DNA of 64,000 nucleotides from contig JALIRH010000045.1 in assembly GCA_023055505.1 (NCBI GenBank), positions 744,001 through 808,000 on the forward strand, given 5' to 3'. The stretch comes from Callipepla californica brunnescens (taxonomy: Eukaryota; Chordata; Aves; Galliformes; Odontophoridae). This document shows, one piece after another, positions 30,801-42,800 of this stretch; the stretch's first letter is position 1, and every line of letters starts with the position of its first letter. The position numbers were made by a program, and so were the translations under genes. A model generated the notes under the pieces. It did no database searches and was not told the DNA's origin. It saw nothing but the letters and a program-made list of their open reading frames with translations.

Positions 30801-33800
30801 GCTTGTGCTCTTGGTAAGGAAATATTCGTGCTTAATGAACAACTCTTCGTGCCTTGACGCCGTTTTAGTTTCCTCCTTGATGAGATCTGAATATCTGAAT
30901 CGGTGTGGGATGGAGGAGCTGCAGCTCCTCGGAGGGACTCAGCTCTCAGGGAGTTGTGTCAGAATTTGGAATGATTGGAATGAAGATTCCCCACCGTCCA
31001 TCCAAACTCGACGTACGGGCTTGGCCAGGTTCCGGCTCATCTTTGTCCCCGGGCCGTGCATGTTGGTGTGAGCACATGGGATGGCACCGGAAAGCAGAGC
31101 GCTGCTTACTGTGGCAGGAGATGTCCCGTGTGCTCTGTCCTTTATCGCTGCCTTCTGAGTGGCACCTGCTGAAGGTGGAGTCCTGCTGAGCTCTCCTGGC
31201 CAACCCAAGCTGCTATCCCAGCGACTCACGTGGTGCCCTTGGGGAGCCATTAGTGTGAACTTCTGCCCCTAAATCTACCGACCCCATGCATCCCGTGGGG
31301 GCCGAGCAAGCCTTGAAGCTACCTGAGCGTGTCCCCCTCCGCCCTGCTGGCTGAGTTCCCTTCCTGCTGCAGATCCTCAGTGCCTGGGCTGGGATTGCAT
31401 CTCAGAGGGGTTTCGAAAGGAAGCACGTGGGGCTGGGGCTGACCCTTCTGACTGCACGGCCTGCCAGGTCCAGCAGTTCCATGCCTGTATAAATGTCATT
31501 CCTCCCCTAATTGATGGATGCCCAATGTTCTTCCTGCTAGGAGGGCCAGCACGCTGTAACCACTGATGATCGTGCCCATCTGCCCCGATTGTTTCCTGGT
31601 TCTGTGTGGGATCGGTGCCCACAGGAGCTGAGCTGAGTGCTCTGAGGGTTGGCCAGAGCCTTCCCAGCACTGTCTGAACTGGGGCTGCTGGTGGAGGCTC
31701 AGAACATGCTCAGAAAATACACAGTGTGAGTCCTGCAAAGCACGCACCTTTCCTTTGGTCCCAGAGCACTGGGAGAAGCTGTGCTGCTCCTTCCTGTGCT
31801 CGCAGGGACTGAAGTGCCTCAGTATCCTTTGCTCGGGACGCAAACAGCTCCTTGGAACGGTAGCTGTGAGGCTTTGTTGAAAAGTGCTTAGCAATGACAA
31901 AAAAATGTTATTTCCGAAAGGATTTCTGTAGCTCTGAAGGGATATTTTTTTTTGTTGGTTTTTTTTTCTTTTCTTTTTGCAAATGAAAGTCCAAATTTAC
32001 CACAAAAATGTCCCTGTAACCTCTTATAATTCAAAACATATTACTTGCTGTTCAAAAGCACAGGCAAATGACCAGGGAGGCTTTCTAAAATAAGAGCGAG
32101 GGGGAGATGTGGGGCTCTGTGGACAGTCCCTGTTGGCAGCGAGGAGTTCCCTTTGCTCAGCCCCATCTCTGCCGTTGTGTGGTGTGGTTTATGCACCGAG
32201 CAGTGCTGAGTGATGCAGACATGAATGTCGGACCATGGAAAGGCGAATCATTTCCCCTTCTCCCCTTAAACGCAGCACTGCTGTCTCCAGCAAAGCAAAC
32301 AAGAGGATTCTCATCTTCTGTTCTCCCCACTTGCTCTCTGGGCAGTTCTGGCTGCCAGGGATGCAGACATTCCTCCATTAGACATCCTCCATCTCTGGCA
32401 GCTCACTCCTGCTCCATTAGTTACACTGAGCTTAAGCCCCCGCGAGGAAATGCCGATGTGTGTGAGCCCACAGTGGGGCTGCAGCAGCCACCATTGGCAG
32501 CGGAGGGTCGGATGGTTCTGAACTAATTGCAAATGTTTTGCTCAAGTGTTTGCAATCACTTGATAGGAAATGTGTTTTCCATTAAGGGCTTACATTTTTG
32601 GAGACTCATGGCAAAGGAGATTGGGGGGGGGACTGCTCAGTGTCCAAATCGAGATGCGTTTTTACCCAGAACGTCTCAGCTGCTTCTTTCTCAAGGGGAG
32701 AACCCAACGTGGGGGCTCAGGGCCGGGAGCAGAGCCACGTGGGGTGGGAGCACAGACACCAAAAAGGCTTTGGCAGTAGGTGATGTCTTTCCAGCATGGT
32801 GTGTGTTGCTCCTCCACGTGCAGTTGGCAGCCGTGGTGGCCAGCACAGACTCGTGGTGTTTGTGGATGTTGTTGGGGAGACCCAACCATGGAAAGAGTGG
32901 ATCTCGATGCCCTCCTGAGACACGTGGTCGTTGTTGTTGGGTTATGGAAGCTGTTGCATTGGGTCGTGGCTGGGTGGGTTGTTGGGATCTTCTGACTCGA
33001 CATCATAAACCTTTTGGTTTTCCTGCATTGCCCTCTATCTGGAAATAATTAACAGTGCTGCAAATTTGGTGAACTTTGAGGGCATTTTTAGGGCTTTGAC
33101 TAAATTAAAGGAAAACATTTGCTAGGGTTACGTTGATGTCTACCATTAAAGCAACGTAAATTGCAGGATGGAGCAAATTAGCAGGTTCTTATGGCCATGA
33201 GGTGCTGAGCTGGGGGAAGGCTGGGGAGAGCCCGGGCGCTTTGGGATCAGTGTTATGGCCTTCTTTCATCAGGACCCTTTTTTGGAGTCCCTTCCATCCC
33301 TGCGTGCCTGTGGACACGTTGGAAGCCTCCACGAGCGATTCCCGCACCGCTTCACATCCTCTGCACAGCACCAAAGTGTTGTACATCTCCATTGCCACAT
33401 TCCTGGCTCATTGTGCATCCCGTAACCAATGTGGGAAGGCCTGCTGGCAGAACAAAACCACCACCACCAACACCCCAACCCTTCTCATCCTTACCCAACT
33501 CATCCTTACCCAGCCCTTCCCAACCCCACCCAGCCTTCCATCCGTGGCTGACTTGGCTGAGCCCGAAGCATCCAGGCTAAGCGAGCAGGCTGTTTATTTA
33601 GTGACATCTGATCCAGAAGCTGGCAGCAGTGTCGGGCAGCTGCCACGTGGTCAGCGCTGCAGGAAGACGGCACAGCAGTGCCCGCCCAGCCCGTCACCGC
33701 CGGTGCTGGGACGCTGCTGCAGCTTTTGGTTTGCCATTGGTTTTGTTGAGCTGCAGAGCACTGCTGCGTTCTGGCTTGGGCACGTTCAGCCCTCCGCATC

Positions 33801-36800
33801 CCATACTTTGCCTTCGGGATGTGCTGCGGTCGCTCGCGGACTGCTCACCATAGCGATGAAAGCTGAAAGCCTCTCTTAATAAAAGAGTGAAGATGGCTGC
33901 GCTCTGGGAGGACGAACTGTAAGAAAAACAATAGTTATGGTCAGAGCCATGAAATAAATCTCGAGCGGCGGTGCTGAGTGGTGTTCTGTCTGCAGTGTGC
34001 CCCGGCTGTCCCTCGGGTTGTGCCACGCACACACTGGAAGCAGCAGCACATGGCTGCTGTGGTGGGCACACAGCCCCTGCCTGTCCCCCTCGGACAAGCT
34101 CTCTCCTGGAAACTTAATTAGATGATGTGGTTGGAGATGGGGTGTGATGCTGAGCCTGCTGCTCCACGTTTGCTGTAAGATGGCCCTGCAGGCATTGCCC
34201 TGCAGAGTCTGCATGGCACCGGTGCTCCCGGAGAGGGGCTTTTCTGCTTCTGAGCTGGGGTTCTTCTCCCGAGGGATGCCTATTTCCCAGGACCCAGGTC
34301 TGGCAGAGGTATATGGGGTGCCTCAACAGCACATACTTTTCCTCCTGGCTTTCATCCCCTCTTTCTCCCCCCTCCCTCCTTATCCCCCCCCGTTTGTTTT
34401 CTCCTGTTGAAAGCAGGGCACTCTGAGCAACGCATGGAGTGGTTCCTTGTTTCCTTGCCGTGCCCTTTCAGCCCTGTGCTGCTGCACTTCCATTTAGGGA
34501 CTCTGACACCGTTTGGTATTAGAATCAGAATCTGAAGTGCTTGCTTGCTGGAAGGAAGCTGCCCTCTTGGCCAGCTGCTGCTCGGGGCGATGCAGTGTGC
34601 TGGGCGGTGGATCAGCGGGCACAGGGGGACGTGGCTGTCTCGGCTGTGCTCCGTGCACACTGCTGACACAGGATTTCTCAAGAACTGAAGGCACTTGAAA
34701 TCTGGAGGAACTGTGCTGTAGTGCAGCGTCTGGGGCGGCTGTGAGAGCAGCTCGTCGGCTGCTGCTCGGCCCTTCCCTGTGCCTTCAGATCCTGGGTTAG
34801 AGCTGGGTGCTGTCAGGTCTCGCCCTGTGTGCGTGCAGCCCTGCTTGGAAGCTCGTTTCCTTTCCTGGTCTGCAGGGCTTTGTTGCCCTGGCTCCCTGCA
34901 GAGCTGTGCCCGGTCTGCCCTCGCCCTGCTTGGCGTTGCTGTGGGGAAGGCAGTGCCCGTGGCCGCAGCAGCGTGTCTGTGCTGTCAGACCTCTGTCTTT
35001 GGAGCAGACTTTTGTTTGGATGCCTCGCTGAGCAGTCTGTCAATAGCTGCTCTAATACCTTGATCCCGCGGCTGGCGGGGCTGCCAGCAGTCCTGCTGCT
35101 TCCACACTCGCTGCTCACAAACTGCCTTTGCTCACAGTGCAGCTCCCGGATCGCCGCAGGGCTGCGTGTGCGGGCAGGGCCGGGGACCCATCAGTGCCAC
35201 GAGCACACGCAGCTGCTTGCTCTGCTCTGCTCTGCTCTGCTCCATCTCCCTCGGGCAGAGCTCCCGTGCACTCACTGGGGGTTTAGTGATGGTAAGGCAC
35301 AGCTCCTGCGCTGGGGGCTGGGCAGCGAGGCCCGGGGTGTGAAGGTGGAGCGTTCTGCACTGCTTTGTGGTGGGGAGAGGCGGCCGGGAAGCAGCTCAGG
35401 GTTTGTGATAAAGGTGCTATTGTAAGTGAGCAGCGGCTTGTGAAGGGCTGCGGTCTGCTGATGGAGGTTGCTGGGTAGATAGCGATTTAATAACGAGCGT
35501 TCTTCGATCTGCTCAGTCCTTGCGCTCTGAATAGGAGGAGTTGGTCTCTTGTGAGCTGGTTGATTATTTCTTTGGGCAGTTTTCGCGGTTGCAGAGATTG
35601 GTCACATAGCAGCGTGCTCGTGTGTGCTCCTGGGCCGTGTTCGGCGCGCTGGGAAGATGCTGCTCTAAATCACTGCGGTAGCGTTAAGTCATTGTCAGCC
35701 AACGAGCTCTGGGTTGGGGATGGGTTCCACTGCTCGGACAATGCGGGGCTCGTTTGGAATGGCAAGCACTGCTTGGCCAGCACAGCGATTTGGGGAATGG
35801 GTTTCGTTGGCCAGCACAGCGATTTGGGGAATGGGTTTTGTTATTCGGTCAGCACAGCGATTTTGGGAATGGGTTTCTTTGTCCAGCACAATGATTTGGG
35901 GAATGGGTTTCTTTGTCCAGCACAATGATTTGGGGAATGGGTTTCTTTGTCCAGCACAATGATTTGGGGAATGGGTTTCTTTGTCCAGCACAATGATTTG
36001 GGGAATGGGTTTCTTTGTCCAGCACAATGATTTGGGGAATGGGTTTCTTTGTCCAGCACAATGATTTGGGGAATGGGTTTCATTGTTTGGCATTGGTAGG
36101 ATTCAGCAGCATTCACAAAGTCCCTCTTTCGTTTTGTTAGCTCTGCAGATATCTGATGAGTAGGTGTGAACACGTCACGCTTGCCCTCCTTAGCCCTTCT
36201 GCTGTAATTACATGTTTACGAAGCACCGCGGTGTGGAAGCGGAGAGGTGCAGCCGGAGCTGCTGTGTAAATGAGGAGTTGCTCACTTCTCTGCAGCTTTC
36301 AGACACGCCGTGTTCGTCTGTGTGTTAACTGCTGTCAGCGCACTGTGAAGCCGTGGTGTTCAGGGCTGTGCTCGGTTGCCTTGCGGATGATCTGTGACCG
36401 AGCAGATCTGAGCCGTGTTGGTGAGCAGGACGAGGTGTGCGGGAAGATAGGCGGGAGGATCAAGGACGCAGTCACGGAGATGCAATCACGACACAGGAGA
36501 TAAAGACAGGGAAATCTGAAACAGGTGGACTTGCTTATCCTGAGAGTTCCCCCCCGGAGGTGATGGGATGCGCTTTGTGATCTCCTCTCCCTCCAGGCCT
36601 CCTCCTCTCCTCTCTTCTCCCCATCCCACCCGAGGGTTTCTCCTCTCTGCAGTTTCTGCAGTGTCGGAGGGGTTTTATTTGCTCCATCCTTTGCGTTTCG
36701 AAGACTGCCCTGAACTCCTTTAGGCTGAGTCAGAAATAGTGCTACACCAGCAAGCAGGTTCCAAAGATTAAACTTCTTGGCACAAGAGCACGATGTGTAA

Positions 36801-39800
36801 TTACCTGTTCTTTATCTACTGTAACATGGGACTTTGTGAGACGTGAAGATACAGGAATAAGCACCAACCTTGTTTCTTGCTGATTGCTTATCAGCGTTAA
36901 CGACCTGTGCACTTTAGGAGCAGCTTATCTCGGTGCCTGATATCCCTATATGTGGGGCTAATTCCTTAGCTGGCAGTGCCAGCTGCAAGGCCAGAGGGTG
37001 CTATAGATCCCAGGTGTCAAATTCCTTTGTTCCCTTTCTCAAAGGACAGAGATGCGAACAGGAAATAACTAAGCTTTATTTCTTTTCCTGTAAGTCTCTC
37101 TTGAATATATTCAGGAGGAAAAAGAGTCATTTCATAGACATATTCTGCTCTCCTTGGGACACAGCCAGCCTCGAGGTAATTCTGTCAGCACTGCCTGAAC
37201 GTGCTGTGAACAAAGTGCTCGAACCCGACTCTATCTGCATCAAAACCCATTTCATTGCATCCGAACACTGCAGATGTGTTTTCCTATTGAACAGAATAGA
37301 GAGATAACACTGGAAAGGATTTGTCCATCCAGTGGATGTTTCCATATATATGTATTTAAAAGGTTTAAAGAGTGTGGCAGTGTGTGATTGCTGAAGGATT
37401 AAAAGCCCCTTGATGTAGAGAGCTTGCCTTTGTGTTTTCTCGCTGTTCTGGAAGGGCTTAGCAGCTGCTTGCTCACAGGAGGGGAAGGAAAGCATCACTG
37501 CGTTTGGAGGAGGATAGGTTGTAGCTCCAAGTAGTTAATTAACCTGATCTCTAAAAAAAAGATGGAATGATAGCAAACTCAATCTGGAAACCTGTGCTGT
37601 TATGTTCAGCCATAGCAAAGACTTTGAGCTGCTGTTTGAAGTTGCTGTGTGTATGCTACATGTGGAGCAGTGCTCTTTTTCATGATCACATTCCCACTGC
37701 CTGCCAGCACTGCTGCGGGGCTGCCTGAGCAGCACCAGTCTGAAGGAAGTGAGTGCAAGCTCTCTGCTGATAACTGAAAACAAACAACAAAAAAAAAAAG
37801 CAGTGCTGTATAAATCTGTTTTAATAATCAGCCGTTTGAGTCCTTTTCCATATTGCTGATGTTTCCTTTGGATGTCGCTGTAAGCACCTCGGTAGAGCTG
37901 GCACTGAGCACTCGCTGCTTCTGCTTTGAGTGACGGATGCGTGGATAGCAGCCCTCCTACTTCTCAGATATGTTTTTTTTTTTTCATTCAAAGAATGTAA
38001 AGAGTAGTACTTAACGGTAGGGAAAATCCATGTGTTTGTTGGGCATGTTGTACCCAGGGCTGCCATATCAACAGGGGTATTTGAAGGGCTCCTCCTATCA
38101 TTCTCTTCCCCTTCCCTTTCCTCCCCTTCTTCCCCTTCCCTTTCCTCCCCTTCTTCCCCTTCCCTTTCCTCCCCTTCTTCCCCTTCCCTTTCCTCCCCTT
38201 CTTCCCCTTCCCTTTCCTCCCCTTCCTCCAGAGATGCAGGGTTGGTGGCACTGATCCTGCTGCTGCCCCAGGACCCGCATTGTGCTCTCAGCCATCGTGT
38301 GGATGACTCGTGGGGGGTTCTGAGCACTGCAGGCACACAATGCTGCATTCAGGAGCATTCGGCAGCATCCCCAGGCACAGCTTTAACAGATGCAGAAAAT
38401 CTCTTTGCGACAGAACAATGGAGCATCTGAGCATCAGCAGCTCGTGGCTGGCTGCAGGGGGACTTGTGGGATGCTGCCACTGTACCTTGGCACCTCGGCT
38501 GGTGTTCCTCTGTCAAGATGGTGCTCACCTACTGATGTACGTAGAGTGACTGCTTCCACCTTTCCTCCTCTGCAGTGCTTTTATGCCTCTCGTGCCATTA
38601 AGTTTTCCTGGCAGACGCTGCGCACCTGCGGTTGATGTCACGTGTGATGGGAGCAGATGGAAGAAGCTACCCAACCTTTGTGCTTTTCCCTCTCCCCTCT
38701 TTCCTTTAATATCCTTTTAAGAAATGTTGAGCTGTTGTTTGACAGCTGGTTAGAAATGGTGGGCCATGCAGTCTGCATTGCTGTCCCTGTGTCTCGTTCC
38801 TGGTTAGATGCAGGAATCCGGCATAATTTGGCCTCAGGGTCATTCAGGACAGCCCTTGGGCTCGATGCAGACCCATAGAACTATTGCACAGAGATTTCAT
38901 GGGGTTCAAATGAAACTTTTCACACGGAAAACAGTGTGTTTTGGTGCTCTCTGCAGAGAAACCAGGAGCGAGCTTCTCCTCTGCCTGCGCTCAATAGCAG
39001 CTTCCCCAGGTGTGGATGGGAGAAGGACCCCCAGGCGTTGTGTTCTCCCCTAAAGCTTGTCAAAAAACACCCTTTTCTCGTGTTATCTGCTTCAGGTCTG
39101 CTTGTGCCTTCTGCTCTGCTTCTAGCTGTAAGAGGAGAGCGCAGCACTTCCCTGCTGCCGGAGAGACAGCTCATCCTGCCCGCTGACGCACGCAGCAGCG
39201 AGGGCTCAGTGACTCCTGTGTTTAGTGGTTTGGCAGTTTCTCAGTGCAAGGTCAGTATTTTAACTTCATTCTTAAGGAGAGGGATTTCAGTGTTCCATTT
39301 CAGCAACATTCCATGACCCCAACCCTCATTCAGCATTCACTGCAGCCAGGTCGGCATCCACCTTCCATTTCCCCTTCTCCTGACCCAACCTTGTGACTTG
39401 CAGAGCTGTGACCCGTGGGTCAGCTGTGCTGGGGCTGAGTCTGCTCAGCTTACAGTCGTCCTCCTGAGCGTGGCTTTGCTGGGGCCGACGTGGCACCGTC
39501 ACTCCTGGAGCACTGTTTGATTTCAAATAATGGCGACGTCATGACGAAGGGTTCTTGAAGTGTAGATTGCAGATGAATGGAGTAGTCCTCAGCCTGCCCT
39601 CCCTGCTCCCTCCCGACAGGAAAGGAGTGGTGCAGAATGCACACTGAATGGCATTTCCTATTTTGTGAAGCTGGCAGTGTGCAAGAACCGAATCCATGCA
39701 GGACAGCTGCAAGAAAAAAAAAATTCACCTGCCCATTAAATAAGCTTAAATGGCAGTTTTTCTGGATGAAAACATAGCAGGCATGCCCAGCAAGCATCGC

Positions 39801-42800
39801 AACAAACTGGGTTTGTTTTCTGAGAGCAAGGAGGTAACGCTGGGCAGTTCCTTGGTCTGTTTTTCAGCTGCAATAAAAATATTTCAGCTCTGCTTCTGCC
39901 AGCACAAACCCTGTTTGTCTGGGCCCTCCTCTGAGGAGGGTGGCTGGCTGCAGTGCGGTTTGTGAACAGCTTTCTGAAGGAGCTGGAAGCGTTCTTCCCT
40001 GCCTGATATCTGGTCAGGGTTACCTGAGCAGAAGTCTTCAGGCAGCAGCCAGCACTCGGTAGGGAAACCCGGTGTCAAGTCTGAAAGGCACGCTTGTCTG
40101 CTATGCTTTTAAATCCAGGTAAATGTGATTTCACCACCAGAACTCTGCTTCAGGTCCCTCAGTCCTCGGCTGTGCATGTGCATCTGTCCATGAAACAGCT
40201 TCAAATTGTTGTCTTCCTGCGTGTGCACTATGAGAATGGAGTCAAAGCCTGCAGAAATAGAACGCTACGTGTGTTGGGCGGTAGGAAATAGCAAGGGTTA
40301 CCCTGGAGGGTAACCCAAATCACGAGGGGTTCGTAGCAGGAGAGGCACCTGGGTGTTGGACTGCATTGAACAGCAGTTGGCCAACAGTTGGCCGTGAGGC
40401 AGCAGTGTGTCTCAGTGGCCAGGAAGGCCAAGGGGACCCTGGAGAGCTTTGTGCAGAGCGTGGCCAGCAGGTGGGGGTAGCTGATCTCCCATTGCTCTGC
40501 CCTGGAATGGCAGAGTTCAGTTCTGGGCCCCCCCAGTTCCAGGCATGCAGGGCTGCAAAGATGGCAGGGGCCTGGGATAAGTCTGAGGGACCTGGGGCTG
40601 TTCAGACGAGAAGAGGAGGCTGAGAGAGGATCTCAGCATTGTTTATAAATATCTGAAGAGCAGAGGAGTTACCGAGTCAATGATTAATGAAGAATTCCCC
40701 ACGTAATTTGGATGGCGGTGTCTCGTCGCACGGTACGTTGCCTGTGCTGAGCAGTCTGCGTTCAGCAGATGTTGTTTTGCACGATGGGTTCCAGCCTTGC
40801 CAGCTAACCCTTTTCTTTATTTGTACTGAGTGCATTTCAAGTTGCATCATTTCCTCGGTCAGAACAGTTTTATTTTTGACTGGAGTGTTTGTCAGGTGGG
40901 AGAAGCCCTACATGTGAGTGCTCTCTGGTGGCGAAGATTTCTGCTTCAGCTCTGATTTGTGTGGTGTTTTCCAGTGGCAATTAGATGTGAATGTGGGATG
41001 TACAGATGTATACAACCAAAACCTTTCCCCGTGGCTGCTGGGCTGGTTCTGAGATGCCGGATTAATTAGTGGAAAGTTCATTTTTGGTTTCTCCTCGACC
41101 TCGATGTGCAGAAGGATGGGTGATGTGTACAGATAGGGTCTGACCCTGGAACTGTCAGCTCCGGGGTGCAGAGCAGCATTCCTCTTAACACATCTCCTCC
41201 GTGTGTGGCTCTCAGTAACGAAATCCCACTTGTGAGTGGGTGTCAGGGCACACCATGGGCCCTTCTGCTCTGCGCTGTGACCTCTCCTTGCAGCAGAACC
41301 AAAACACGAATGCTGCTCGCACCTCGGGCTGCAGGCAGTCCATGTTTGCTTAAGTTTTCACGAGTTCTCCTCGGGCAACGCAAAGCAAAGTAAGACTCAG
41401 AGCGGAGCAATGCGGTAGGAAAACAGCCGCTGCTGTTCTTGGCCGCCGCAGCGGGCGGATGAAAAGCGGCTTTATCAGCAGCGAGGGGCGGCCTCGGGAG
41501 CACAGCACCGGGACAACTCCGTGCTGGGGAATGGAGAGGAGAGAGCAGGGAGCTGAGCAGGAGAGTCACTGGGGGTTGAGGCTGCGTATCTGCCAGCCTG
41601 GAGCGTGGAATCACAGAGTCACTTCGATTGGAGGGGACCTTAAAGGTCATCTGCTTCCAACCGCAGTGCCGTGGGCAGGGTTCGGTTAGCCCCAGCACAG
41701 CACGCTGCACTCGGCCATGTTGAACCTCCCTGAGCTCTCGTGTGCCCACTGCTGGAGCCTGTCCAGGTCCCTCTGGATGGCATCCCTTCCTCCTCTTGCA
41801 CCAGCTGCACCGCTCAGCTCGGAGTGGTCTTCACAGCGCTGTGGAGCACTCAGTGCCGTCCTCTGCGTCACTGATAGCGATGCTGAAGAGCACCGGTCCT
41901 AATCCGGACCCCTCGGGGGGGACAGCACTCATCACTGCCTCCACCTGCACGTGGAGCCACTGAGCGCAGCCCTGTGGCTGTGGCCATGCAGCCAGCCCTT
42001 CCTGCAGCTTCACCCCATCTCTGTCCAACTCAGAGATAAGGATGCGGTGCTGGACTGTGCCAGAGGCCTTGCACAAGTGTGGGCATCCAACAGCAGCCAC
42101 CCTCCCTTTGTCCAGCTATGCTGTCACTCCATCCTCTTCCTCCTCCTCATTCTGCTATGCATCCTGAGCCTGTGGGGCTGTGCTGTACACCTGTCGTGAT
42201 ACTCATGTGTTACCCATCCTTTTTGTTGCAGTAGTTTGGGAAGAGCTGCCGTGCTGCGGTTGATAATGCTAATTGTTACTACTTTCTCTTTTCTAATGCA
42301 CTTCTGTTTGCTTCCAAGCAGCTTATCTTGGAAATTTAAAATGTCTTTGCTTTTAAAGTTTTGGGAAGAACAGATAGGGACTACAGGAACAAGCAGACCT
42401 TTTGTAGCTCTTGTGACTTTCCATGTAAGCGCTTTGGGGGTGAAGCAGAAGCAGTGTGTCTTTGACAGAGTGGAGTGCTGGTTCCTGGATCGTGTTCCTC
42501 GAGGTTATTGCACCTGCTACACCCCAACCGTCCCAAGACACCGCGGAGAACTCTGCGTGAACAGCAGAGAATGTCACGGCTGTCACCACGAGGGGGTGGT
42601 GATAAATTCAGTGCTGGAGTTCGTGCTGTAGTCCATGGAGCACCACGGCCCTCATCGGCTGCAGAGGTGTTGTGGTGCCATCTAATGTCCTAAGGCTTAA
42701 ATACACCACCTGTCTCACTCATCCTTGCTTAGTGCCAGTGATATTACTTTAAATCTCAGAACCTTCTCTTGTTAGCAAACTGCTGGAAGCAGAGACACGT

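Noticed and set aside
35695..36173. Minus-strand frames of 110-132 codons with a repeated [15 protein letters not shown] peptide
   Set aside because: Entirely within the 34-bp minisatellite, with all minus frames giving related peptides.
37821..38348. Minus-strand 175-codon frame with EEREGEEG repeats
   Set aside because: Translation of the homopyrimidine array; no start context, homology or splice evidence.
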